Assembly: GCA_022865305.1 (NCBI GenBank)
Contig: JALHSP010000119.1
Span: 1-64,000, forward strand
Length of the DNA stretch: 64,000 nt
From: Bacteroidales bacterium
GTDB lineage: Bacteria; Bacteroidota; Bacteroidia; Bacteroidales; VadinHA17
Direction of reading: 5' to 3'
Positions 50,275-59,500 of the stretch are shown one piece after another. The translations under genes were made by a program, and so were the position numbers. Within the stretch, counting starts at the first letter, position 1, and every line of letters starts with the position of its first letter. The notes under the pieces were generated by a model. That model saw only the letters and a list, made by a program, of their open reading frames with translations, was not told where the DNA came from and ran no database searches.

Positions 50275-50976
50275 ATGCAAAAACTTGTCATACTAACCGG
50301 CGCTGGCATGAGCTCTGAAAGCGGTATTAAAACTTTCAGAGAATCAGGCGGACTGTGGGAAGAATATGATGTTAATGAAGTGGCAACACCAATGGCATGG
50401 TGGAAAAACAGGGAGCTTGTTTTGCGCTTTTACAATGAGAGAAGAACCCAGCTGGCAGGTAGTGAACCAAATGAAGGACACAAAGGTATTGCCTCGCTGG
50501 AAAAATATTTTGATGTTCATGTAATCACCCAGAACATTGATAATCTGCACGAACGCGCCGGAAGCACAAAGATTCTCCATCTGCATGGAGAACTGACAAA
50601 AGCCAGAAGCACTGCTGATCCATCGCTTATTTATGATATAGGCTATAAAGAGATTAAAAACGGAGATCTGTGTGAAAAAGGAAGCCAGCTGCGCCCTCAC
50701 ATTGTCTGGTTCGGTGAGGCGGTGCCTATGATGGACGAAGCAGTAAGGATCACCTCTGATGCTGATATTTTCGTGGTTGTGGGCTCTTCCCTGAATGTAT
50801 ACCCTGCTGCCGGACTTATCGGCTATGCACCGGAAAAAGCCTCACTCTGGCTAATAGATCCTAATGATGTATATGTTCCGCTTTACAGAAAAATTGAAAT
50901 AATTAAAGAAAAAGCTTCTGCCGGAGTAGCTATTCTTACCTCCCGGTTGTTAAATATTTATGGAATCAAAAATTAG
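50275..50976 (+). CDS. cobB: NAD-dependent protein deacylase (sirtuin)
   Basis: A 233-residue sirtuin from ATG 50275 (MQKLVILTGAGMSSESGIKT); the longer frame from 50230 adds a non-homologous tail. GAGMSSESGIKTFRESGGLW binds NAD, TQNIDNLHERAG carries the Q-N-I-D motif, and HLHGELTKAR holds the catalytic His. The zinc-binding cysteines are missing apart from one (DLCEKGSQLRPHI), as in the compact bacterial branch. The gene overlaps ubiX by 17 bases and belongs to a three-gene run. It should remove acyl groups from protein lysines. Confidence 0.9.
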   Translation: MQKLVILTGAGMSSESGIKTFRESGGLWEEYDVNEVATPMAWWKNRELVLRFYNERRTQLAGSEPNEGHKGIASLEKYFDVHVITQNIDNLHERAGSTKILHLHGELTKARSTADPSLIYDIGYKEIKNGDLCEKGSQLRPHIVWFGEAVPMMDEAVRITSDADIFVVVGSSLNVYPAAGLIGYAPEKASLWLIDPNDVYVPLYRKIEIIKEKASAGVAILTSRLLNIYGIKN

Positions 50977-51535
50977 AAAAATAATTCTTGCCATAACTGG
51001 TGCCAGCGGATCATTATATGCCAAACTGCTGCTTGAAAAGCTTGTCAGACTGAAGACCCCTCCTGCAGAGATTGCATTGGTGCTTTCCGATACTGCCAGA
51101 GAGATCTGGGAGAATGAAACGGGCAGCAAATTCAGAGCAGCAAAGCCAGTGAAAGTATATGATAATAACAGCTATTATGCACCATTTGCCTCAGGATCAT
51201 CCCGTTATGACACAATGATCATATGTCCGGCATCGATGGGCACCATTGGCCGGATAGCAAACGGTACTTCCGATGATCTTATCTGCCGGGCAGCAGATGT
51301 TATTCTTAAGGAAAAAAGAATGCTGATAATTGTTCCTCGCGAGACACCATATAATCTCATCCATTTAAGAAACATGGAAACTCTCACACTTGCAGGAGCA
51401 ATTATATGTCCTGCCACTCCTTCATTTTACAGCAAACCAGAAACGATTGATGATCTGGCGTTAACTGTTGTAGAAAGAATAGTCTCCCTTGCAGGTTTTG
51501 AAGCAGATACTTACAGGTGGATGGAAAATGATTGA
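50960..51535 (+). CDS. ubiX: flavin prenyltransferase UbiX
   Basis: A 191-residue flavoprotein. IILAITGASGSLYAKLLLEK binds FMN phosphate (G-A-S-G), and ICPASMGTIGRIANGTSDDL and IVPRETPYNLIHLRNMETL are the usual UbiX segments, the latter involved in prenyl binding. The enzyme makes prenylated FMN for UbiD-type decarboxylases. No ubiD gene is in the window. It overlaps cobB by 17 bases and the next gene by 8 bases, so the three are translated together. Confidence 0.92.
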   Translation: MESKIRKIILAITGASGSLYAKLLLEKLVRLKTPPAEIALVLSDTAREIWENETGSKFRAAKPVKVYDNNSYYAPFASGSSRYDTMIICPASMGTIGRIANGTSDDLICRAADVILKEKRMLIIVPRETPYNLIHLRNMETLTLAGAIICPATPSFYSKPETIDDLALTVVERIVSLAGFEADTYRWMEND

Positions 51536-51971
51536 CAACCGTATTAAGAGGTTTTTCAAAAAACATCATGTGCTTACAATAGCTACCACCGTTGCTGATG
51601 AACCGTGGTGTGCAAACTGCTTCTATGTTTATATGGAAGAAGAAAATGCACTTGTTTTTACTACAGATCCGGCAACAAGACATGGACAGGAATTTAAAAA
51701 GAATCCGCTGGTATCAGGATCAGTTGTTCTGGAGACATTGATTATTGGAAAGATCCGGGGAATTCAGTTCCAGGGGCTGATATCAGAACCGGTAGGAGAA
51801 ATGTTATCCATGGCCGAAAACGCTTATCTTAAAAGATTTCCGCCGGCAGCCCTTATGGATACACATCTCTGGATTGTCAGACTGACCCATATCAAATTTA
51901 CGGATAACAGGCTGGGATTCGGGAAGAAGATCATCTGGAAAAACGACACACAGCTCTCTACTAACGACTAA
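51528..51971 (+). CDS. UPF0306 (YhbP-like) PNPOx-fold protein
   Basis: A 147-residue protein from ATG 51528 (MIDNRIKRFFKKHHVLTIAT), which overlaps the ubiX stop by 8 bases. VYMEEENALVFTTDPATRHG, KIRGIQFQGLISEPVGEMLS and HIKFTDNRLGFGKKIIWKND match YhbP of Escherichia coli, a split-barrel PNPOx-like fold that may bind a flavin. Biochemical function is unknown. The word repeat ACGACTCACG begins inside its last codons and continues past the stop. Confidence 0.85.
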   Translation: MIDNRIKRFFKKHHVLTIATTVADEPWCANCFYVYMEEENALVFTTDPATRHGQEFKKNPLVSGSVVLETLIIGKIRGIQFQGLISEPVGEMLSMAENAYLKRFPPAALMDTHLWIVRLTHIKFTDNRLGFGKKIIWKNDTQLSTND

Positions 51972-52050
51972 CGACTCACGACTCACGATTCACGGCGCCA
52001 GACTAACTGAAATTTCTTCCTTGCGTCGTTTGTCGTGTGCCATGCGTCCT
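51959..52050 (+). repeat. solo inverted word-repeat pair (AACGACTCACGACTC / GCGTCGTTTGTCGTG)
   Basis: ACGACTAACGACTCACGACT words at 51965-51990 face TTGCGTCGTTTGTCGTGTGC at 52021-52040 in inverted orientation. The first words overlap the end of the UPF0306 gene. No gene lies between. It is the fourth solo pair in the window. Confidence 0.6.
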
Positions 52051-52099
52051 TTTGCTGAATTTCTCTACCTTTATCTCGTAAATCAATTCATAGTAAATT

Positions 52100-52699
52100 A
52101 TGTTTTCCGGTATTGTTGAAGAAGCAGCCACGGTGGTAAAGCTTGAAAAAGAAAAGGACAATCTTCATATTACAATGAAATGCTCATTTACAGGGGAGCT
52201 GAAGATCGATCAGAGTATCTCCCATAATGGAGTCTGTCTCACTGTAGTAAGAAAGGACAAAGAAACTTATACTGTCACGGCAATCAAAGAAACTCTCAAC
52301 AAGACGAACCTGGGACTCCTGAGACCTGGTGATAAAGTTAATCTTGAACGAAGCACAAAACTGGATGGACGGCTTGATGGACATATGGTACAGGGACATG
52401 TTGATCAGACTGCAGTTTGTACTGAGGTAAAAGAGGCCGGCGGCAGCTGGTATTATACATTTAAATATGAACCTGCTCAGGATGACTATATAACAGTCGA
52501 AAAAGGATCTGTTGCAGTAAACGGAGTAAGCCTTACTGTTGTCAACTCAAAACAGGATTCTTTTCAGGTGGCAATTATCCCTTTCACATACGAGGTGACT
52601 AATTTTCACCATATAAAAAAGGGAACTGTCGTAAATATTGAATTTGATATCCTGGGGAAGTATATAGCGAAAATAGTTAAGCAGCAGCTCGGCAAATAG
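52100..52699 (+). CDS. ribE: riboflavin synthase alpha chain
   Basis: A 199-residue protein made of two lumazine-binding repeats. MFSGIVEEAATVVKLEKEKD is the start of the first, with ISHNGVCLTVVRKDKETYTV its core, and GHMVQGHVDQTAVCTEVKEA then VAVNGVSLTVVNSKQDSFQV the second. The trimeric enzyme makes riboflavin by dismutation of 6,7-dimethyl-8-ribityllumazine. The gene stands alone; other rib genes are not nearby. Palindromes at 52726-52757 follow. Confidence 0.95.
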   Translation: MFSGIVEEAATVVKLEKEKDNLHITMKCSFTGELKIDQSISHNGVCLTVVRKDKETYTVTAIKETLNKTNLGLLRPGDKVNLERSTKLDGRLDGHMVQGHVDQTAVCTEVKEAGGSWYYTFKYEPAQDDYITVEKGSVAVNGVSLTVVNSKQDSFQVAIIPFTYEVTNFHHIKKGTVVNIEFDILGKYIAKIVKQQLGK

Positions 52700-52725
52700 T
52701 GCCAAACTTAGCAGTCTGAATTATT

Positions 52726-52757
52726 CTCCCCTTAAGGGGAGATCCCGCGAAGCGGGA
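52726..52757. repeat. two adjacent palindromes (CTCCCCTTAAGGGGAG, TCCCGCGAAGCGGGA)
   Basis: Two GC-rich perfect hairpins in a row lie between the converging ribE and rhodanese genes, with GAGGGG after the second extending the first motif. They resemble a dispersed intergenic repeat that I have met in Bacteroidota. They could act as a two-way terminator here. Confidence 0.75.
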
Positions 52758-52777
52758 GAGGGGTATTTTCCGGTGTA

Positions 52778-53218
52778 TTATTTCTTTCTCTTTACCTTAG
52801 GCATTGTGTTGTGAGCCGGTCGCCCTTTTTCTACCGGCATCCCGTCTTTCTTCCATGCTACAATACCACCCTCAAGGTTATAAAGTCTTCTAAATCCTTT
52901 TTCACTCAGAAGTTCTGATGCACGCTTACTCCTGTAACCAGTAGTACAGTAAAGAAAGAGAGCGTAATCCTTATCTAAAGTATCTGCTGCAACCTCAATA
53001 TTACCTGAAGAGGGGATGTTTATTGCATCTCTTATCCTTGATCTTTTAAATTCAAAAAACTCGCGTACATCTATTAAAAGAGAACAGTCGATCCTAAGGT
53101 ATTGAAGATGAAAATCATATGGCTCAAGTGATTTATATTTAAGAGAATCCGTGATTTGTGAATTTAATGAGCCAGTTAATAAAAACAAAAATAATGAGAT
53201 GACAAAAATCGATTTCAT
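52778..53218 (-). CDS. periplasmic rhodanese-like protein
   Basis: A 146-residue protein with an N-terminal signal peptide (MKSIFVISLFLFLLTGSLNS). ALFLYCTTGYRSKRASELLS carries the catalytic cysteine loop (C-T-T-G-Y-R-S), and GFRRLYNLEGGIVAWKKDGM is the classic closing motif of single-domain rhodaneses. The domain transfers sulfur or binds small anions. It is predicted to act outside the cytoplasm. It converges with ribE. Confidence 0.88.
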   Translation of the reverse strand: MKSIFVISLFLFLLTGSLNSQITDSLKYKSLEPYDFHLQYLRIDCSLLIDVREFFEFKRSRIRDAINIPSSGNIEVAADTLDKDYALFLYCTTGYRSKRASELLSEKGFRRLYNLEGGIVAWKKDGMPVEKGRPAHNTMPKVKRKK

Positions 53219-53398
53219 ACCAGATCATTTTCACCATAAAGTAAATAATTTTTTTTATCATACTCACCCACTCACCCCCTCTCCCCTTCTGATTTTATTG
53301 ACCTCCTCAGATTCTTCCCTCGAAAGGATTCTGTTTTTATATCCGCCAGTTGTTAACACATAATTGCTGACTTCTGTTTCAGTTACTCATTTTACTGA

Positions 53399-53406
53399 TA
53401 TCTTTG
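53399..53406 (+). promoter_or_regulatory. candidate -7 box at the dnaG start
   Basis: TATCTTTG fits TAnnTTTG and ends 4 bases before ATG 53411, so a transcript from it would be almost leaderless. No -33 box is visible at 19 bases spacing. The word repeats CACCCACTCACCCCC lie at 53264-53279. Confidence 0.3.
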
Positions 53407-53410
53407 AATT

Positions 53411-55357
53411 ATGATTGATCGTCAGACAATAGAGAGGATCCTTGATGCTGCACAGATAGTTGATGTGATTCAGGAGTTTGTTCCGCTTAAAAAAAGAGGC
53501 GTTAATTACCTGGGATTGTGTCCTTTTCATAATGAGAAAACACCCTCTTTTACTGTTTCTCCATCAAAAGAAATATTTAAATGCTTCGGATGCGGAAAGG
53601 TTGGAAATTCTGTTAATTTCATAATGGAGCATGAACATCTCTCTTATCCCGAAGCGCTGAAATTTCTTGCCGGAAAATATCATATCGAAGTTATCGAAAA
53701 AGAGCTTACTCCCGAAGAACTGGAGAAGCAGAACGAAAGAGAGAGCCTGCTGATAGTTACATCTTATGCTGCCAGACAGTTCACCGAAAATCTTTTCCAG
53801 ACCGATGAAGGGATTTCTGTCGGGCTTACTTATTTAAAAGAAAGAGGCTTCCGGCAAACTACCCTGAAAAAGTTTGAGGTCGGATATTGCTTTGAAAAAC
53901 GGGATGCCTTTTCGAAAACCGCCCTTGATGATGGTTATAAACAGGATTTTTTGTTGAAGACAGGCCTTTCAATACAGCATGAGGATCATATTTTTGACAG
54001 GTTCAGCGGCAGGGTCATGTTTCCTGTACATTCATTATCAGGACAGGTTCTGGGATTCGGAGGAAGAGTATTAAAGTCTGATGCAAAAACTGCCAAATAT
54101 GTTAATTCCCCCGAGTCGGAAATATACCATAAAAGCCGTATTCTTTACGGGATCTACCAGGCAAGAAAGGCAATAACACAGGAGGACAGGTGTTACCTGG
54201 TGGAAGGTTACACTGATGTTATGTCACTCCATGAGGCAAACATTGAAAATGTGGTTGCATCATCAGGTACATCCCTCACCCAGGAACAGGTAAGGCTGAT
54301 AAAACGCTTTACCCCCAATATTACAATATTGTACGATGGTGATCCAGCCGGTATTAAAGCATCAATCCGTGGAATCGACCTCGTTCTGGAAGAAGGTATG
54401 AATGTCCGGATAGTTCTTCTGCCGGATGGCGAAGATCCTGATTCATATTCAAAGAAAGTAAGCAATGAGGAGTTTACGAAATACCTGAAAGAAAAAGAAA
54501 CTGATTTCATCCGTTTTAAAACACAACTTCTTCTCGAAGAAGCAAATAATGATCCTGTAAGAAAAGCAAATCTTATCCGTGATATTATAAAGTCGATTGC
54601 AGTCATCCCTGAGACAATTACAAGAACAATTTACATTAAGGAGTGCAGCACAGTCTGGGAAATAACAGAGGCTGTACTTTATCATGAAGTTAACAAGCTG
54701 CGGCAGCAGAGATCTTTCCAGGACAGGAACAAATACCCAGGCCCTGAGGATCTCCCTCTTCCGCCTCCGGTTATCCCGAAACCTGTAAAATATGAGCCGG
54801 TTACTCATTATTCCGAAAGAGAGGTAATCAGATTATTGCTGAAATTCGGAAGTGCTGAGTTTGACCGGAAGATCAGAAGCGAGGATGGCCAGGAAGAAGT
54901 CACAACTGTTTCTGATTACATTGTCAGGGAAATTATTTCAGATGATCTTTCATTTGATGATAATGTTTGCGCCAGGATCTTTGAAGACTTCAGATTCTTT
55001 ACTGAACAGGGAATTTTCCCTGGTGATAAACAATTTGTAAAGCATGAGGATCCTGAGATCTCAAGCCTGTCAGCAGATCTCCTTGCCGATTCGCATGAAC
55101 TGAGCAGAATATGGAGAGATAAGCAAACATTTGTTGAAACAGAAGATATGAAGCTGAAAGACATTGTTCCTGATGCTGTTCTGAAATTTAAAAGTGATAA
55201 AATACAAGTCAGATTGAAGGAGATTATGATCCAGCTCGAAGCAGCTGTTAAAGCCGGGGATACTGAAAAGATCCTTGCTCTTCAGAAAAGAGATCAGAAC
55301 CTTAAGGTAGCCTTGAGGTTAATTTCAAAGAAGCTGGGAAACAGGATATTATTGTAA
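53411..55357 (+). CDS. dnaG: DNA primase
   Basis: A 648-residue primase. The zinc-binding domain has CPFH near residue 37 and CFGC near residue 58 (C-x2-H...C-x2-C). GYCFEKRDAFSKTALDDGYK and FSGRVMFPVHSLSGQVLGFG lead to the TOPRIM core, where YLVEGYTDVMSLHEANIENV and ILYDGDPAGIKASIRGIDLV provide the E and D-x-D metal-binding residues. A long helical C-terminal part follows for helicase interaction. It makes RNA primers at the replication fork. The gene stands alone between the rhodanese and a lipoprotein. Confidence 0.95.
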   Translation: MIDRQTIERILDAAQIVDVIQEFVPLKKRGVNYLGLCPFHNEKTPSFTVSPSKEIFKCFGCGKVGNSVNFIMEHEHLSYPEALKFLAGKYHIEVIEKELTPEELEKQNERESLLIVTSYAARQFTENLFQTDEGISVGLTYLKERGFRQTTLKKFEVGYCFEKRDAFSKTALDDGYKQDFLLKTGLSIQHEDHIFDRFSGRVMFPVHSLSGQVLGFGGRVLKSDAKTAKYVNSPESEIYHKSRILYGIYQARKAITQEDRCYLVEGYTDVMSLHEANIENVVASSGTSLTQEQVRLIKRFTPNITILYDGDPAGIKASIRGIDLVLEEGMNVRIVLLPDGEDPDSYSKKVSNEEFTKYLKEKETDFIRFKTQLLLEEANNDPVRKANLIRDIIKSIAVIPETITRTIYIKECSTVWEITEAVLYHEVNKLRQQRSFQDRNKYPGPEDLPLPPPVIPKPVKYEPVTHYSEREVIRLLLKFGSAEFDRKIRSEDGQEEVTTVSDYIVREIISDDLSFDDNVCARIFEDFRFFTEQGIFPGDKQFVKHEDPEISSLSADLLADSHELSRIWRDKQTFVETEDMKLKDIVPDAVLKFKSDKIQVRLKEIMIQLEAAVKAGDTEKILALQKRDQNLKVALRLISKKLGNRILL

Positions 55358-55425
55358 ATGAAATTCAACATCATTCCAGTAGAATTCATTTTTATTATTA
55401 AATTTGATTTATTAATAAAGAAGAT

Positions 55426-56328
55426 ATGAAAAGCCCCATTTCTTCCGTGATAATCTTTATATTAATTGTTATTATATCCTGTAAATCCAAGTCGCCTGAA
55501 AAAGACAAATTAATTCCGGTTTTTTCAACATTTAAAACTGATTCCACAGGAAAGACCGAACCGGCATCTAAGAATGAAACCTATTACGGAGTTCTGACTC
55601 CTGTTGAGATATGTGTAATTTTCAACAGGCTCGGCGTTCCCTACAGTGATGCAACTCTTAATCCTACATCCAATATGGATCTGTATCTCAGTAACTCCAA
55701 AACCTCTCTAAACACAGGAATATACGGGGTGGATTTCGGTTATCTTAAGTTGTTTGGCATCGGCCAGGAGGTAATTAATTATATGGTCACCATCCGTGAG
55801 ATGAGTTTTAAGCTTGGCATCCCCGACAATATGCTGACCGAACCGATCCGCAGGGTACAGAATGATATTGCTGAACCGGATACTATTACTTCCCTTATGC
55901 AGAAAGCATATAACGATATTGAAAATCACCTCAGGCAGAGCGGAAGGGAAAGCACCGCAGGACTGATCGTTCTGGGTGGCTGGGTTGAAGCTTTGTATAT
56001 CGCCACCCAGCTCGTTTACAATCCTGCCAGACCCGATCCTGAAGTGGTGCAAAAAATAGCAGAACAGAAATATACTCTGACCGCACTGTTAAGTTTCCTG
56101 AAGAATTATTATGACGACCCTGTAGTTGTTTATTATACCAAGAAGCTTAAGTTTCTGAAGAACTATTTTGATACTTTTGAAATATATTTCGAAAAAGGCG
56201 ATCTGGAGATAGATAAAACCAGGCAGGTGTTCCGTTCCTCCGGAGTTAAAATGACCGTTACTGTCGAAACTCTTAATAAAATCCGTGATTATGTCAGTCA
56301 ACTGAGGACGGAAATGGTTACCCCATAA
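55426..56328 (+). CDS. hypothetical lipoprotein
   Basis: A 300-residue protein. The first 20 residues form a lipoprotein signal with lipobox (IIISCKSK). The mature part is largely helical, with LIVLGGWVEALYIATQLVYN near residue 180 and EQKYTLTALLSFLKNYYDDP after it. I do not recognise a family. A TAAATTTG box at 55399-55406 is a possible promoter. It is a candidate inner- or outer-membrane lipoprotein of unknown role, ahead of the alpha-2-macroglobulin gene. Confidence 0.7.
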   Translation: MKSPISSVIIFILIVIISCKSKSPEKDKLIPVFSTFKTDSTGKTEPASKNETYYGVLTPVEICVIFNRLGVPYSDATLNPTSNMDLYLSNSKTSLNTGIYGVDFGYLKLFGIGQEVINYMVTIREMSFKLGIPDNMLTEPIRRVQNDIAEPDTITSLMQKAYNDIENHLRQSGRESTAGLIVLGGWVEALYIATQLVYNPARPDPEVVQKIAEQKYTLTALLSFLKNYYDDPVVVYYTKKLKFLKNYFDTFEIYFEKGDLEIDKTRQVFRSSGVKMTVTVETLNKIRDYVSQLRTEMVTP

Positions 56329-56335
56329 AATTCAG

Positions 56336-56400
56336 TCTTGCTCCCGCTGGTCGCTTGTCCTTAGGTCTTGAAGGCCTTCGGCCTGTCTTATGGTCTTGGT
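56336..56400 (+). repeat. intergenic word repeats (AGGTCTTGAAGGCCTTCGGCC)
   Basis: GCTGGTCGCTTGTCCTTAGG and TTGAAGGCCTTCGGCCTGTC repeat the words seen at 26697-26765 and 44326-44360 (GGTCGCYTGTC and AGGTCTT). The three sites share a pattern but differ in detail. It lies between the lipoprotein and the REP-like element at 56457. Confidence 0.6.
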
Positions 56401-56456
56401 ATTCACCCCTTTATGTTCTCTGCGAACTGGTCGGGATAAGAATTCTCTCTTAAGCC

Positions 56457-56519
56457 GCTGGCGCGGATTTGCAATCCGTGCCTTCTACTTTATGGTACCG
56501 ATTTCAAATCGGCGCCAGC
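56457..56519. repeat. REP-like nested palindrome
   Basis: Outer arms GCTGGCGC (56457-56464) and GCGCCAGC (56512-56519) enclose two inner hairpins: CGGATT-TGC-AATCCG (56464-56478) and CCGATTT-C-AAATCGG (56498-56512). This double-hairpin within a hairpin is typical of REP elements mobilised by RAYT-type transposases in Bacteroidota. No such transposase gene is nearby. It lies just upstream of the alpha-2-macroglobulin gene and may affect its mRNA. Confidence 0.75.
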
Positions 56520-56590
56520 ATTATTACCTGGAGATAAAGAATTTTCGTAATTTTAAAATCAATATGTTTAAAATTCAACCTACCATTCCC

Positions 56591-59500
56591 ATGAAAGCTG
56601 TAAAATCTATTCTGTTATTTGTTTCTATATTTCTCGTAACATCCTGCGGACCAAAGGATAATAAAATAATCAAACAACCATTAATCCGGACCCAGGAATT
56701 AACTCAGAATATTCTTCCTATTGATAAGGGTTTCAGCGAATATATTTCCGGTTATACTTCCGGTATTGTTCCTGCCAATTCAGTAATAGAAATACGTTTT
56801 ACCAGGGAATTTGCTGAAAAAGCCAAAAAGCAGACTCCTCCAGGACTCTTTGTCACTGAACCCTTCATTAAGGGCAATACCGAATGGGCCGATGAAACAA
56901 CTCTCGTTTTCCGTCCTGCAAAGTTGCTCGATCCGGGTAAAACATATTCCATTGAAGTGAATATCAATAAACTTGCAGAAGTTAAGCAACGGCTGAAAGT
57001 ATTCCCCATCAGGATACAAACACTCAAAAAAGATTTCAGTATAGCAACCGGCACTCTTGAATGCCATTCTGCTGAAGGAAACACATATATCCTTAATGGT
57101 GAAATAGTTGCATCCGATTTCATTGAAAAGGCTGAGGTGGAAACTTACCTGGATGCAAAGCTTGAAAAAAAGAAAATGGCTATAACCTGGGATCATTCTG
57201 ATAATCTCATTCACAAATTTACTATCGGCGAAATTCCCCGTTCAGATAAAGCCCAGGAACTTGTCCTTAAATGGGATGGTACTGCCGCAGGTGTTGACCA
57301 GAAAGGTTCCTCAACTGTAAGCATCCCTGCTTTGGGGGAATTCAGCGTACTTGGCATAAAAACACAAACAGGAGAAGATCAGAAGATCGATATTTTATTT
57401 TCAGATCCTGTTGATGAATCGCAGGATCTGGATGGACTGGTCTACCTGGAAAATGCTCCGGTAACCACGACCAGTATCAATTCCAATATTGTCACACTTA
57501 TTCCTTCAGGACCTTTACAGAGTGTGTATACCCTTTATGTTGAATCGTCAGTGAAAAACAAGACAGGAGCAAGCCTTTCGTATGTCTTTTCCACAAAAGT
57601 CGACTTTTCGGGTGTTAATCCGGGGATTAAGCTTGCCGGTAACGGAGTAATTCTTCCATCTTCTCAGAATCTCATTTTTCCTTTTAAAGCTGCTAACCTT
57701 AAAGCCGTTGATCTTAAGATAATCAAGATATTTGAGAACAACCTGCCTTACTTCCTTCAGGAGAATGATATCAATACGGGGAATTATGTCAAACGTTTTG
57801 GTCGCCCGGTTTATTCCGGAAGGATTGATCTTCTTTCAGGAACAGAGACAAGCACGGGTTCCTGGAATCTTTATACAATTGATCTCGCAGACTATATTGA
57901 TGTCGAACCGGGTGTCCTCTACAAGGTGCAGCTTGGAATGAGAAAGTCATATGCACTTTTCCCCTGCGCCGAAACAGGAGAAGAAAGCAGGTATGAAGAG
58001 CTTCTTCAGCAGTCTCAGGAATTAAGCCAGAGGTACTGGGACGATTCCGAGAATTATTATGAGGACAGTGAGGATGGAATATATTATTCATTCGGATTCA
58101 ACTGGAATGAACGGAAAGATCCTTGCAAGGAAGCATTTTACAGTCCTGATAAAAATGTTACCAGGAATATCCTCGCTTCAAATCTCGGACTGATAGCAAA
58201 AAAAGGAGAAGATAATATCCTTCATGTTATTGTCAACGATCTTCTTACGGCACTGCCTGTAAGTGAGGTTGGCATTGAAGTTTATGATTACCAGATGCAG
58301 CAGATTGTTAATGGAAACACCAACCAGGACGGATTTGTTTCACTTAACTGCGAAAGAAAACCTTTTCTGATAATTGCAAAAAAAGATAAGGACCGCAATT
58401 ATCTCAAAGTTAATGATGGTGCTTCCCTTTCGCTTAGCTCTTTCGATGTCTCTGGCAATAAACCTGAAAAAGGAATAAAAGTGTTTATTTATGGTGAACG
58501 CGATGTCTGGCGTCCGGGTGATTCTATCTTCCTTTCTGTTTTCATAAAGGATATGAAGAGTGACCTGCCTCAGGATCATCCTGTTCAGTTTGAGCTTATC
58601 AATCCTCTTGAGCAGAAAATAGATAACCAGATACAAAAACTGGAAGGAAACAACCTGCTGGTTTTCACAACAAAAACATCACCTGACGCAGTAACCGGTA
58701 ACTACCGCGCGGTGTTCAAAATAGGTGGTGCAACATTCTCCAAACGCATCAGGATTGAAACAATCAAGCCAAATCGTCTGAAAATAAACCTGACTTTCCC
58801 GGGTGATATCCTGGGAGGTTCCGCCCAGGGCGCCACAGGAACATTGAATGTAAAATGGCTCAACGGATCTGTTGCTAAAAATCTTAAATCATCTGTTGAA
58901 TATATTCTGAAACACACAAAAACAGAATTTGAAAATTACAGGCAGTATATCTTTGATGATCCTGTAACCGGGTTTTATTCTGAAACAGTAAATATTTTTG
59001 ATGACGCCATTGATGAAAACGGTAATGCAACAATAAAGTTTGATCCTGGCCGTGAGCTTGATGCCCCGGGGATGCTCAATGCAATCTTCACTGCAAAAGT
59101 TCAGGAACAGGGAGGAGACGAAAGCATTATACAAACAACAAGCAAATATGCTCCTTTCCCTGTATTTGTGGGTATCAATTTACCAGGTCTCAAAGGTAAA
59201 AGCAGGATGCTTTTTACTGACGCCGACAATGAGGTTAAAGTAGTCACTGTGGACGAAAAGGGAAAGCCGGTAAGGTCTGAGGTTGAAATGACAGTCTATA
59301 AATTGTCATACAGATGGTGGTGGGAATCCGATGCGGAGAACCTGGCATATTATATCTCCAATAAGATCTATAAACCTGTGATCAGAAAAACAATTACAAC
59401 ATCCGGTGGCGAAGGCAGCTTCACTTTCAATATAAATAAGAATGAATGGGGGCGTTATCTTATAAGAGCAACAACACCCGCCGGTCATTCCACCGGAAAA

